DNA from: Limimaricola soesokkakensis
GTDB lineage: Bacteria; Pseudomonadota; Alphaproteobacteria; Rhodobacterales; Rhodobacteraceae
NCBI RefSeq assembly: GCF_900172345.1
Contig: NZ_FWFY01000003.1
Location: 186,001-250,000, forward strand
Length of the DNA: 64,000 nt
Direction: 5' to 3'
Part shown: in pieces, positions 33,676-42,920 of the stretch
Numbering within the stretch: the first letter of the stretch is position 1
Layout of the letters: each line of letters begins with the position of its first letter
The notes under the pieces: model-generated
Told to the model about the DNA's origin: nothing
The model's input: the letters and a program-made list of their open reading frames with translations, nothing else
Database searches by the model: none
Translations under genes and position numbers: made by a program

Positions 33676-34871
33676 GCGGCGAGCGCCTTTTTCGGTGCGG
33701 GCGGGGCAGCTGCGGCCCGCGCCGCGGCATCGCGATCGGCGGGCCAGTATTGCCGCGCGGCGGCGAAGGCGAATTGCAGCGCCAGACCGGTGCCGAGCAT
33801 CATCGTGTCGAGCGCGAAGTTCTCGCCGGTCTCGGTCTTGATGCCCTGGATCAGGTAGATGGTGATCGAGCCCAGTGCAAAGACCGGCAGCGCCTGCCGT
33901 CCGAGCAGCGCGAAGGGCGCGGCGAGCCATGAGGCGCAGGCGCGGCGCACCGCGCCCCATGATGCCAGCACGTAGAACAGCGCCAGCAGGTGCAGCAGCC
34001 GCGGCAGGTTCAGATATGGCTTGCTGAAGCTGGTCATGAAGCCCGGCACGCCCTGCTGGTTCGCCATCCAGAGCAGGTGATTGCCGGTCTTGCCGAAGCC
34101 CGGAAGGTTCATCCAGGCCAGCGACAGCACCAGAAAGGCCACGGCCACCCCCATGATCCAGCGCCGCGCGGGCACGAGCCTGCGGCCCTGCTTGGCCATG
34201 ATGCCGGTGACGAGGCCCAGCACGAACAGCAGCTGCCAGGCCGGCGGGCTGAACTGCCAGCCGCCCGTGGGGTAGTTGGGCAGCGTCAGCCGGAAATGCG
34301 CCGCCGCCATCCACAAGAGCGCCGAGGCCCCGAGGGTCCAGAGCGGTCGCCGCACCGCCGCCCAAAGCACCAGCGGCGCCGCCATGAGCAGCACGAAATA
34401 GAGCGGCAGGATGTTGGCATAGCCGATCTGGAAGCCGAGCGTCGGCACACCGATCAGAAAGCCCAGCGGATCACGGAACAGCAGGCCCATGCCGTGCTTC
34501 CAAAGCATGGCGGGCATGTCGGCGAAACGCGCGAGCGCCGCCGCGATCGCCAGCGCGGAAAAGGTGATCAGCAGGTGCACGAGATAGAGCGTCCAGGCCC
34601 GGCGCCAGATCTTCGCCACGCTCTGCCACGGCCAGCGGACCCGGAAACCCGCCGAATAGGCCAGACCGGCCGAGATCCCCGCCATCAGCACGAAGCCCTC
34701 GGCGGCATCGGAAAAGCCGAAATTACGGCTGGTCCAGTCTTCCCAGAAATTGCCCGGCACGTGGTTGATGAAGATCATCACCAGCGCCAGCCCGCGCAGC
34801 ACGTCGAGCCGGGGGTCCCGGGGTTTCGGCAGCTGGCGCGCTACCGGGATCGAGACGGTTTGCTCAGGCAT
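33672..34871 (-). CDS. opgC: OpgC, osmoregulated periplasmic glucan succinyltransferase-like membrane protein
   Basis: A 399-residue protein with about ten hydrophobic helices, starting with D-P-R-L-D-V-L-R-G-L-A-L-V-M-I-F-I-N-H, the acyltransferase-3-like N-terminus of OpgC. It is proposed to succinylate the periplasmic glucan backbone from the inner membrane. It overlaps opgH by 8 bp and is the last gene of opgG-I-H-C. The same four-gene operon is described in Rhodobacter sphaeroides. Confidence 0.93.
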   Translation of the reverse strand: MPEQTVSIPVARQLPKPRDPRLDVLRGLALVMIFINHVPGNFWEDWTSRNFGFSDAAEGFVLMAGISAGLAYSAGFRVRWPWQSVAKIWRRAWTLYLVHLLITFSALAIAAALARFADMPAMLWKHGMGLLFRDPLGFLIGVPTLGFQIGYANILPLYFVLLMAAPLVLWAAVRRPLWTLGASALLWMAAAHFRLTLPNYPTGGWQFSPPAWQLLFVLGLVTGIMAKQGRRLVPARRWIMGVAVAFLVLSLAWMNLPGFGKTGNHLLWMANQQGVPGFMTSFSKPYLNLPRLLHLLALFYVLASWGAVRRACASWLAAPFALLGRQALPVFALGSITIYLIQGIKTETGENFALDTMMLGTGLALQFAFAAARQYWPADRDAAARAAAAPPAPKKALAA

Positions 34872-36624
34872 GTTGCGGCTCCTGCCGGGGGTGGGCGGCC
34901 TCGTTGTCGCTCAGCGGGGCCCAGGCCGCGAGAACCTCGTCCTGCTGGCCGAGGATCGGGTCGGGCCGGGTTTCAGACGGCACCGCGAATAGCGCGCGGC
35001 AGGGCAGGGAGGTGGCCCAGATCACCAGCGGTGCCGCGATCATCGGGCCTGCGACCGGGATCAGCCAGCCCACCAGCTCGGGCGACAGCCGCCAGGTGGC
35101 GGCCAGACCGGCGAGGCCCGCGACCGAGATCCAGCGGCTCGCCTGCCAGCTCTCGACGAGGCCCAGCCGGCCCTCGCCGCGCGCCGAGGCCGGCCAACCG
35201 CCGTCGCGGCCCGATAGCACCTGCAGCACCGAGCGGGTTTGGAACATCAGGAAGATCGGCGCGGTGACGCTCGACAGCGCGATCTCGGCCAGGGTCGAGG
35301 CCATGAGGCGCACCGACCCGCCGAAGCCCGCCGCGCGGCCCGAACGGATCGCCTGCACCGCGATCATCAGCTTGGGCAGAATCAACAGCCCGAGCACGCC
35401 GATGATCAGCCCGGCGGTGCGGGTGGTCTCGTTGGGCGGCAGCACCGGAAAGGACCAGCCGGGGAGCGGGAAGTAATCCGGCTCGACCCGCAGCGCCGGG
35501 GCGATGATCGTCGTGGCGAGGAAGCCCAGCCAGAACAGCGACGAGACATAGGCGAGAATGCCCTGCAGGAACACGAAGCGGCTCCAAGGGCGCAGCCCCG
35601 GCGCGGCCAGCAGCCGCGCGTGCTGCAGGTTGCCCTGGCACCAGCGGCGATCGCGCTTGGCATGGGCGAGGATGTTCTCGGGCCCTTCCTCGTAGGAGCC
35701 CGCGAGATCCTCGTCGAGCCGCACGATCCAGCCCGCCCGCGCCAAGAGCGCCGCCTCGACATAGTCGTGGCTCAGGATGTGACCGCCGAAGGGCGGCGGC
35801 CCGGCGAGGTCGGGAAGCGCGCAGCTCTCCGCGAAGGCGCGCATCCTCACCATCGCGTTGTGGCCCCAGAACGGCCCGGTCTCGCCCTGCAGCCGCGCCA
35901 CGCCGCGCGCGAAGATCGGCGAATGCAGCGCCGCCGAGAATTGCATCGCCCGCCCGAAGATCGAGCCGGCGCGGATCACCCCCGGGAGGCTCTGCAAGAG
36001 CCCGAGCCGTGGCTCGCCCGCCATGCGGCGCGCCATCTCGATGATGGTCTCGGCCGACATCAGGCTGTCGGCGTCGAGGATCAGCGCATACTCGTAGGCC
36101 GCGCCCGAGCCCTTGATGAAATCCTCGATGTTGCCCGCCTTGCGACCGGTATTGGAGGTCCGGCGGCGATAGAAGATGCGCCCTTCGGCATCTCGTGCCC
36201 GCAGCAGCGCGAGATACCACGCCGCCTCGCGCGCCGCGCCCTGCGCCGAGCGGGTGTCGGACAGGATCGCGAAATCGAACAGCCCGGCCTGCGGCGTCCG
36301 GGCCAGCGCCGCGTCCATCGCGGCGATGCGCGAGAAGGTCGCGCGCGGGTCCTCTTCGTGCACCGGCACGAGAATCGCGCAGCGGCCCTGTGGCTCGGCA
36401 CGGCGTGGCGGGCGCGCGCGGCCCGGCCACAGGCCGAGCACGGCCTGCGCCGCGCCCCAGCTCAGCCAGAAAGTGGCCATCAGGATCAGCAGGCTGCGCG
36501 CGAACTCGACCCAGAGCCCGCCGGTCTGGCGCTGGGCGAAGAACAGGGTGAAGGCACCGGCCGCGAGCGCGAGGCTCGCGCCCAGCGCCGCGACCCGTGC
36601 CCGCATCGGGCCTGTCGGGGACAT
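34864..36624 (-). CDS. opgH: Glucans biosynthesis glucosyltransferase OpgH (MdoH)
   Basis: A 586-residue GT2 family membrane glucosyltransferase. After two N-terminal helices comes C-A-I-L-V-P-V-H-E-E-D-P, the D-A-D-S metal-binding motif, and R-D-R-R-W-C-Q-G-N-L-Q, which holds the (Q/R)-x-x-R-W signature; four or more helices follow. It polymerises UDP-glucose into the glucan backbone. It is much shorter than the roughly 850-residue E. coli OpgH, lacking the long cytoplasmic N-terminal extension. The ATG begins one base after the opgI stop. Confidence 0.94.
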   Translation of the reverse strand: MSPTGPMRARVAALGASLALAAGAFTLFFAQRQTGGLWVEFARSLLILMATFWLSWGAAQAVLGLWPGRARPPRRAEPQGRCAILVPVHEEDPRATFSRIAAMDAALARTPQAGLFDFAILSDTRSAQGAAREAAWYLALLRARDAEGRIFYRRRTSNTGRKAGNIEDFIKGSGAAYEYALILDADSLMSAETIIEMARRMAGEPRLGLLQSLPGVIRAGSIFGRAMQFSAALHSPIFARGVARLQGETGPFWGHNAMVRMRAFAESCALPDLAGPPPFGGHILSHDYVEAALLARAGWIVRLDEDLAGSYEEGPENILAHAKRDRRWCQGNLQHARLLAAPGLRPWSRFVFLQGILAYVSSLFWLGFLATTIIAPALRVEPDYFPLPGWSFPVLPPNETTRTAGLIIGVLGLLILPKLMIAVQAIRSGRAAGFGGSVRLMASTLAEIALSSVTAPIFLMFQTRSVLQVLSGRDGGWPASARGEGRLGLVESWQASRWISVAGLAGLAATWRLSPELVGWLIPVAGPMIAAPLVIWATSLPCRALFAVPSETRPDPILGQQDEVLAAWAPLSDNEAAHPRQEPQHA

Positions 36625-36625
36625 G

Positions 36626-36808
36626 TCAGGCGTCCAGACGCGGTGCCAGAAGTGCCCGTAGGCGGGCCAGGAGGGCGGGTGTCGCCGTCCGCTCCAGCCG
36701 CTGGCGCGGCATGGCCAGCGGGGCGTCGGGCAGCGCGCCGCGCTCCGCGGCCTCCGCTTCGAGGCGGGCGGTGTCGAGGTCGGGCAGCGAAAAGGTCCGG
36801 TCGAGCAT
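36626..36808 (-). CDS. opgI: OpgI-like small protein of the glucan operon
   Basis: A 60-residue protein starting MLDRTFSLPDLDTARLEAEA at 36808, where its ATG overlaps the opgG stop (ATGA); its own stop is one base before the opgH start. It contains L-A-M-P-R-Q-R-L and an Ala/Arg/Leu-rich helix, with no membrane segment. The position matches opgI of the Rhodobacter opgGIHC operon, whose function is unknown. Tight coupling on both sides argues that it is translated. It could stand in for the N-terminal cytoplasmic region missing from this short OpgH (inference). Confidence 0.75.
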   Translation of the reverse strand: MLDRTFSLPDLDTARLEAEAAERGALPDAPLAMPRQRLERTATPALLARLRALLAPRLDA

Positions 36809-38418
36809 CAGGCGTTGATCCACTGATAAAGCCAGGTTTCCGAGAGCTTGCGGCCGAAGCCGGCCACATGCGCGGTCAGTTCGACCGTAGCGTCGGGCGG
36901 GGCGGAGACATCAAGCACCGCGCGCCACTGGCCGCTGGCCTCGATCCGCTCCAGCGTCTGCGACAGGATCTCGCCGCCATGTGCCTCGGCCTTGAGCTCG
37001 ACCTCGGCCTCGGCCGAAAGGCGTTCCAGCGCGCCACCCTTGAGATCAATGACGAATTTCCGGGTGCCGACCACGCTTTCGACACCCGAGACGCCGCCCG
37101 CCCCGGCCCGTGTCTCGGCCACATGGGCGGTCTCGGAACCGGTGCCGGCGGACAGATCGCCCCAGCGCAGACGGTAGGCGAACTCGCGCTCATCGCCTGC
37201 GGCAATTTTGCCTTCGGGCACCCAGAAGGCGACGATGTTGTCGTTTGCCTCGAGATCGGTCGGAATCTCGACGAGCCGGACCGCGCCGCGGCCCCAGTCG
37301 CCGATCGGCTCGACCCTGAGCGAGGGGCGCCGCTCGTAACGCGCGCCGCTATCTTGATAGTTCTCGAAATCGCGGTCGCGCTGGTACAGGCCGAAGGCGC
37401 GCGGGCTTTCCTCGCCGAAATAGGACGAGGCGAGGCGCGGCGGGTTGTTGAGCGGGCGCCACAGCACGTCGCCGTCGCGCCGCTCGATCCTCAGCCCATC
37501 GCTGTCATGCACGGCAGGGCGGTAATCGTCGAACTTGGCCCGGTTCTTTTCGGAAAACAGGAACATCGAGGTCAGCGGCGCGACGCCGAGCTGCTCCGGG
37601 CTGCGGCGGAAGAACAGCCGCGCTGTCACCTCGATCTCGGTGTCCTGCCCGGGCGTCACCACGAGGCGGTAGGCTCCGGTCAGCGTCTCGCCCTCAAGCG
37701 CGGCATAGATCGTCACCTGCCGGTCGCCCGGCTCCAGCCAGAACCGGCTGAAGCGCGGGAACTCCTCGGCGCGCGAGGTGGCGGTGTCGATGGCGACGCC
37801 GCGCGCGCTCAGCCCGTAACGGCTGTCGCGGCCCAGCGCCCGGAAGTAGCTGGCGCCGAGAAACGCCACCAGCTCGTCATCGCGATCGGGCCGGTTCAGG
37901 GGCGCGTTGAGCCTGAAACCCGCGACACCCGGAAGCTCGGCGATCTTCTCGGCCTTTTCGGAGAGGCGACCGTGATAATCGAAATCCTGCGTGTCGAAGC
38001 GCATCGGTTGGGCCATGCCGTCGCGCAGCTGGTAGAGCCGGACCGGCTCTTCGAACAGCCAGCCCATGTGGAAGGCGTGCAGCCGGAACGGCGTCTCGGC
38101 GCCGCGCCAGCGCGCGTTCTCGGGCTTGAAGGCGATGAGGCGATAGTCGTCGTAACCCAGCGGGCCCAAGGGCAGGGCAGGGCGCTCCACCGGGGCGGGG
38201 GCCTCGGCGGCGAGGGCCCGCATCTCTGCGGTCAGCATCTCGAAGTCGAAGGGGGTCGCCACGTCCTCTTCGGCCGGGGGGATCACCCTCGGGCGGTCGG
38301 TCTGGGCACGGAGCGGCGCGGCGCCGCCGAGGCCGGCCAAAAGCGTGGCCGAGGCGCCGATGGCGCGCAGCAGGCTCCGGCGGTCGAAGCGCGGTGAAGT
38401 CGTCGGGAAATCGGGCAT
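36808..38418 (-). CDS. opgG: Glucans biosynthesis protein OpgG (MdoG)
   Basis: A 536-residue periplasmic protein needed for glucan backbone synthesis and branching. The N-terminus has a twin-arginine-like signal, R-R-S-L-L-R-A-I-G-A, with cleavage expected near L-R-A-Q, then F-D-F-E-M-L-T-A-E-M-R-A-L-A, a typical MdoG domain start. The length fits the family. It is the first gene of the operon; the 136 bp between it and the histidine kinase gene must carry any promoter. Confidence 0.94.
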   Translation of the reverse strand: MPDFPTTSPRFDRRSLLRAIGASATLLAGLGGAAPLRAQTDRPRVIPPAEEDVATPFDFEMLTAEMRALAAEAPAPVERPALPLGPLGYDDYRLIAFKPENARWRGAETPFRLHAFHMGWLFEEPVRLYQLRDGMAQPMRFDTQDFDYHGRLSEKAEKIAELPGVAGFRLNAPLNRPDRDDELVAFLGASYFRALGRDSRYGLSARGVAIDTATSRAEEFPRFSRFWLEPGDRQVTIYAALEGETLTGAYRLVVTPGQDTEIEVTARLFFRRSPEQLGVAPLTSMFLFSEKNRAKFDDYRPAVHDSDGLRIERRDGDVLWRPLNNPPRLASSYFGEESPRAFGLYQRDRDFENYQDSGARYERRPSLRVEPIGDWGRGAVRLVEIPTDLEANDNIVAFWVPEGKIAAGDEREFAYRLRWGDLSAGTGSETAHVAETRAGAGGVSGVESVVGTRKFVIDLKGGALERLSAEAEVELKAEAHGGEILSQTLERIEASGQWRAVLDVSAPPDATVELTAHVAGFGRKLSETWLYQWINA

Positions 38419-38554
38419 GGCTGGTCTTTTAGGCGTTTGGGGCGCAACGGGAATCGCCCTGCGCGTTTCGTCTTCCCATGAGGCAGCCGGGCGCAGGTTG
38501 CAATGCGCTTGTCGGTCTACCAGCCATGCGTTGGCGGCTCTTGGCCAAGTCTGG

Positions 38555-40369
38555 TCAGCCCTGCGGCGGCAAGTGGATCTCGTGCCTCATTCCGGGCAGG
38601 CTATGGCTCTCGATCCGGGCCCCGATCTGCGCGCAGAGCCCGGCCACGAGCCGCGATCCCATGCCCGATCCGGAGCCGGGGCAGGACGTCGTCTCGGGTA
38701 TGTCGGGCGCGACCCGTTCGGGGCCGTACCCGTCATCCTCGACCACCACCAGAAGCCCGCCATCCGCCTTGCGGGTCAATCCGAGGCGGATCAGGCCCGC
38801 GCCTTGCGGGAAGGCGTGCTTGATGGCGTTGGTGACCAGCTCGTTGATGACGATGCCAAGCGGCACGGCGAGGTCGAGATCGAGATCGAGGGGCTCGGCG
38901 GTGCAGTCGAGCCGAATGCCGGTGCCTTCGAGCAGGGAGCGGCGCAGCTTGGCCGCGAGATCCTCGAGATAGCCGCAGAAGCTGACGCGCCCGGCGCCCT
39001 CGGAAAAGCCGAGCTGCGCGTGCAGCGCCGCCACCGCCTCGATCCGCTCGATCGCCGCAGCAAAGGAGGCCGGGCCTTGGAATCGACCCGCCTCCAGCCG
39101 CAGCATCGACAGGATCAGGTGCAGGTTGTTCTTCATTCGGTGATTCAGCTCGGACAGCAGCGTTTGTCTATGTGTCAGCGCCGCCTCGCGCTCGGCCTCG
39201 TGGCGCTTGGTCTCGGTGATGTCGGTGATGGCGCCGATGAGCCGACGGCCGCCATCGGCGAGCCGGACCATTCGGCCGCGCATGCTGACCCAGCGTTGCG
39301 GACCATCGGGCGCCGCAAGGCGGTAGACCTGCGCCATTTCGGCGCCCTCGACACGGGCGTCGCGCATGCCCTCGCACACCGCGGCGCGATCCTCCGGGTG
39401 GACCCGGTCGAGATAGTCTTCGAACGGGCGCGGGACCTCGTTTTCGGATAGCTGGAACATCGCCTGCGCGCGGGCCGAGGCGGCGATCAGGCCGGTCTCC
39501 GGGTCGAACTCCCATGTGCCGATCGCCGCGATCTCGATGCTCATTCCCAGCATCATGGCCGAGCGTTCGAGCGCGGCTTCGCGCTCGCGCTGCTCGGTGA
39601 TGTCGAGCATCACCCCGTCCCAGATCAGCGCACCATCCGCGCGCGGGCGCGGCTGCGACAGGGAGCGGATCCAGCGGCCTTCGCCGTCGGGCAGCACCAG
39701 ACGCCCCTCGCAGTCCAGCCGGCTCATGGTGCTCACGGCCTCGGCATAGCGCGCCTGCATCGCAGGCAGATCCTCGGGGTGGATCATCTGACCCAGCGCC
39801 TCGGCGCCGAAACGGGCCGCGCCGCCCTTATCCCGTTCGCCGGCACGGCTGAAGAGCGGGTATTCGGCCCGTCCGCCGGGATGCACGATCCGCTGGAAGA
39901 TGTAGCCCGGGAAATTCTCCGTGACGCTGCGCAGCCGAGCCTCGTTCTCGGCGAGGGTGATTTCGGCCTCGCGGCGGGCCGTGATATCGACACAGCTGCC
40001 TATGAACCCGATCAGCTCGCCATCCGGAGCGAAGCGCGGTGCGCCGGTATCCAGCATCCAGCGCCAGACGCCGTCATGCCGGCGAAGCCGGTATTCCACT
40101 TGGTAGGGCCGTCCCGCCGACAGCGCGATCCTGTAGGTGTCGAGCTTGTCGTGATCCTCATCATGGATGCCCGTGAACCAGCCCCGGCCCACTTCCTGCG
40201 ACAGGGAGCGGCCGCGGAATTCGAGCCAGGCGCGGTTGAAGTGAATCCCGCCACAGACCGGATCGGCCACCCAGGTCGGCGATGGCAAAAGATCGAGCGC
40301 TGCCGCGAGCGCCTCGTCCTCGATCCCCGCGCCGCAGCGGTGGAGTTCCGTCACGCAGCTCTGACTCAT
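38555..40369 (-). CDS. PAS domain sensor histidine kinase, HisKA_2 type
   Basis: A 604-residue kinase from the ATG at 40369 (a GTG at 40381 is possible). Three PAS/PAC repeats span about residues 20-135, 140-265 and 275-395, each ending in a D-I-T motif. The phospho-acceptor helix is L-L-S-E-L-N-H-R-M-K-N-N-L-H-L-I, typical of HisKA_2 kinases, and the ATPase has N-E-L-V-T-N-A-I-K-H-A-F and V-E-D-D-G-Y-G. No membrane segment is seen, so it is probably a soluble sensor, possibly of light or redox through one PAS domain. No response regulator gene is adjacent. Confidence 0.88.
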   Translation of the reverse strand: MSQSCVTELHRCGAGIEDEALAAALDLLPSPTWVADPVCGGIHFNRAWLEFRGRSLSQEVGRGWFTGIHDEDHDKLDTYRIALSAGRPYQVEYRLRRHDGVWRWMLDTGAPRFAPDGELIGFIGSCVDITARREAEITLAENEARLRSVTENFPGYIFQRIVHPGGRAEYPLFSRAGERDKGGAARFGAEALGQMIHPEDLPAMQARYAEAVSTMSRLDCEGRLVLPDGEGRWIRSLSQPRPRADGALIWDGVMLDITEQREREAALERSAMMLGMSIEIAAIGTWEFDPETGLIAASARAQAMFQLSENEVPRPFEDYLDRVHPEDRAAVCEGMRDARVEGAEMAQVYRLAAPDGPQRWVSMRGRMVRLADGGRRLIGAITDITETKRHEAEREAALTHRQTLLSELNHRMKNNLHLILSMLRLEAGRFQGPASFAAAIERIEAVAALHAQLGFSEGAGRVSFCGYLEDLAAKLRRSLLEGTGIRLDCTAEPLDLDLDLAVPLGIVINELVTNAIKHAFPQGAGLIRLGLTRKADGGLLVVVEDDGYGPERVAPDIPETTSCPGSGSGMGSRLVAGLCAQIGARIESHSLPGMRHEIHLPPQG

Positions 40370-40593
40370 ATGCACCGCCACTCATGTACCACTACTTTAG
40401 AATAGGTCGATTTTCGGGATGCGCCCAAGCGCTCTCTGCACCGAAATGGAACCGGCGAATTGCCGCCGATCGGTGAGGGGATCGACTCGCTTCGATGCGT
40501 GGGAAGGTCGCTTTTCGGACAGTTTCCGCCGCCATCGGAATTGACCCATGGTCATGGCCCGGGATCGGCTGGTCGGGATCAGAGGAGAGATTC

Positions 40594-41778
40594 ATGGGAC
40601 CCCACGCCGCCCCGTTCGAGCGAGCCGAATACGAGCGCCGCCTTACCGCGACCCGCCGTGCCATGGCGGAGGCAGGTATCGACGTGCTCTTCGTCACCGA
40701 CCCGTCGAACCAGAACTGGCTCACCGGTTATGACGGATGGTCGTTTTACGTGCATCAGGGCGTGATCCTGCCGCTCGACGGAGAGCCTTGTTGGTGGGGC
40801 CGGATGCAGGACACCGCCGGGGCGCTGCGCACCGTCTGGATGAGCGAGGCCTGCATTCTCGGCTATGACGACCGCTACGTGCAGTCGGCAACGCGCCACC
40901 CGATGCAGGATCTTGCCGCGCGGCTGATCGGCATGGGTCATGGGGGCGTGCGGATCGGCGTCGAGATGGACAACTACTACTACTCCGCCCGCGCTCATGC
41001 GGTGCTGGAGACCGGCCTGCCAGACGCGGAATTCGTTGATGCCACGGCGCTGGTGAACTGGCGGCGGCTGGTGAAGTCGGCCCCCGAGATCGCGCTGATG
41101 CGGCGCGCGGCGCGAATTTCCGAGACTATCGCCCGGCTGGCGATCGACCTGGCCGAACCGGGGCGCCGCAAGAACGAGCTTGTGGGCGAGGTGATGCGCG
41201 CCGCCGTGCGCGGGGTCGGCGAGGATTGGGGCGATTACGCCGCCATCGTGCCGCTGATGCCGTCCGGCGCCGATGCCAGCGCGCCGCACCTGACATGGAA
41301 CGGCGAGGAGATGCGGCGCGGCGAGGCGACCTTCTTCGAACTGTCGGGCTGCGTCCGCCGCTACCACGCGCCGCTGTGCCGCACGGTCCATCTCGGCGAG
41401 CCGCCCGCCGACATGGCCCGCGCCGCCGAGGCGCTGACCGAGGGGCTGGAAGCCGGGTTGGAGGCGGCCCGGCCCGGTAACACCACGCAGGACATCGCCG
41501 CGGCGCTGCATGAGCCGCTGCGGCGCATCGGCATCCACCGGCCGAACCGATGCGGCTATCCGGTGGGGCTGAGCTATCCGCCCGATTGGGGCGAGCGGAC
41601 CGCGAGCCTGCGCAAGGGCGACCTGACAGTGCTGGAGCCGGGCATGACCTTTCATTTCATGCCGGGCATCTGGATGGAGGGCTGGGGGCTGGAGACCACC
41701 GAGACGATCCTGATCCGCGACAGCGGTCCCGCCGAAACGCTGTGCGATCTCGACCGCAAGCTCTTCGTGAAGCCGTGA
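40594..41778 (+). CDS. M24 (creatinase-fold) hydrolase, ectoine hydrolase DoeA-like
   Basis: A 394-residue protein with the DoeA-like segments V-T-D-P-S-N-Q-N-W-L-T-G-Y-D-G-W-S-F-Y-V-H-Q and L-P-S-G-A-D-A-S-A-P-H-L-T-W. The M24 metal-ligand positions are changed (F-F-E-L-S-G-C-x-R-R-Y-H in place of the D-x10-D pair), consistent with a metal-independent creatinase-type enzyme such as DoeA, which opens the ectoine ring to N-acetyl-diaminobutyrate. The ATG at 40594 follows AGAGGAGA. It overlaps the next gene (GTGA). No ectoine transporter, DoeC, DoeD or DoeX is nearby, so the substrate may be different. Confidence 0.78.
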   Translation: MGPHAAPFERAEYERRLTATRRAMAEAGIDVLFVTDPSNQNWLTGYDGWSFYVHQGVILPLDGEPCWWGRMQDTAGALRTVWMSEACILGYDDRYVQSATRHPMQDLAARLIGMGHGGVRIGVEMDNYYYSARAHAVLETGLPDAEFVDATALVNWRRLVKSAPEIALMRRAARISETIARLAIDLAEPGRRKNELVGEVMRAAVRGVGEDWGDYAAIVPLMPSGADASAPHLTWNGEEMRRGEATFFELSGCVRRYHAPLCRTVHLGEPPADMARAAEALTEGLEAGLEAARPGNTTQDIAAALHEPLRRIGIHRPNRCGYPVGLSYPPDWGERTASLRKGDLTVLEPGMTFHFMPGIWMEGWGLETTETILIRDSGPAETLCDLDRKLFVKP

Positions 41779-42899
41779 GCGTATTCGAGCAGGCGATCGC
41801 GCTCCTGTCCGAGATGGTGGCGCATCCGACCGTCTCGGACCGGTCCAACCGCGCCTTGGCCGAAATGCTGGCGGAGCGGCTGGCCGGGCAGGGGGCGCGG
41901 GTTTCGCTCTTTCCCGATGCGAGCGGCGACAAGGTAAATCTCGTGGCGTCCTTCGGGCCTCAGGCGGATGGCGGGCTGATGCTCTCGGGCCATCTCGACG
42001 TGGTGCCGCCCGGGGAGGGATGGTCTTCGGACCCGTTCCGGCTTCGGCGGGCGGAGGGGCGGCTTTACGGGCGCGGCACCTGTGACATGAAGGGGTTCAA
42101 CGCAGCCTGCGTGGCGATGGCGCCGCGCTTCGCCACCTGCGGGGCGCCGGTGCATCTCGTCTTCACCCATGACGAGGAGGTGGGTTGCCTCGGTGCGCGG
42201 GCGCTGGCCGAAATCTTGGCCCGCGAAGGGCCGCGCCCGGCGATGGCGATCATCGGCGAGCCGACGCGGATGCGGGTGATCGAGGGGCACAAGGGCTGCC
42301 ACGAGTACACCACGCGTTTCACCGGGCGCGACGGCCATGGCTCGGCCCCCGACCGCGGCATCAACGCGGCCCAGGCGGCCGCGCGTTTCGCGCTTCGCCT
42401 CGAGGCACTGGCGAGGGAGCTGAAGGCGATGCGCCCCGAGGGCGACTTCGATCCGCCATGGGCCACGATTAGCGTCGGGCGGATCGCGGCGGGCACGGCG
42501 CGCAACGTGATCGCGGGGCAAGCGGAGGTCGAATGGGAGATGCGCCCGGTCGATGCGGCCGAAGCGTCGCACGTGAAACGCCAACTCGCGGCATATGAGG
42601 CGGCGGAGCGGGCTGCCCATCCGGGGCTCGGCATCGAGACCGAGGTCTTCGGCGAGGTGGCGGGGCTGGAACCGCGCGCCGCCAATGCCGCGCGCGACCT
42701 GCTTCTGGATATCGTCGGCGGTACGCCCGGCCTCGTGCCTTTCGGGACCGAGGCCGGGATCTGGCAAGCGTTGGGCATGGATGCGGTGCTGTGTGGACCC
42801 GGCGACATCGCGCAGGCGCACCGCCCGGACGAGTATCTCGAAGAGCACCAGCTCGCCGTCTGCCTCGACATGCTCGACGGCCTCGCCACGCACCTCTAG
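41775..42899 (+). CDS. M20 family deacetylase, acetylornithine deacetylase (ArgE)-like
   Basis: A 374-residue zinc amidohydrolase. Metal-ligand motifs are S-G-H-L-D-V-V-P (H, then D), G-R-G-T-C-D-M-K-G, and T-H-D-E-E-V-G-C-L-G-A with the catalytic and ligand glutamates. The starting GTG at 41775 overlaps the M24 stop. Because it is translationally coupled to a DoeA-like hydrolase, it may deacetylate the product of that enzyme rather than acetylornithine; in the described ectoine pathway this step is done by DoeB of another family. Confidence 0.82.
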   Translation: MSVFEQAIALLSEMVAHPTVSDRSNRALAEMLAERLAGQGARVSLFPDASGDKVNLVASFGPQADGGLMLSGHLDVVPPGEGWSSDPFRLRRAEGRLYGRGTCDMKGFNAACVAMAPRFATCGAPVHLVFTHDEEVGCLGARALAEILAREGPRPAMAIIGEPTRMRVIEGHKGCHEYTTRFTGRDGHGSAPDRGINAAQAAARFALRLEALARELKAMRPEGDFDPPWATISVGRIAAGTARNVIAGQAEVEWEMRPVDAAEASHVKRQLAAYEAAERAAHPGLGIETEVFGEVAGLEPRAANAARDLLLDIVGGTPGLVPFGTEAGIWQALGMDAVLCGPGDIAQAHRPDEYLEEHQLAVCLDMLDGLATHL

Positions 42900-42920
42900 A
42901 GACGCGGCCGGGCCGCGACC

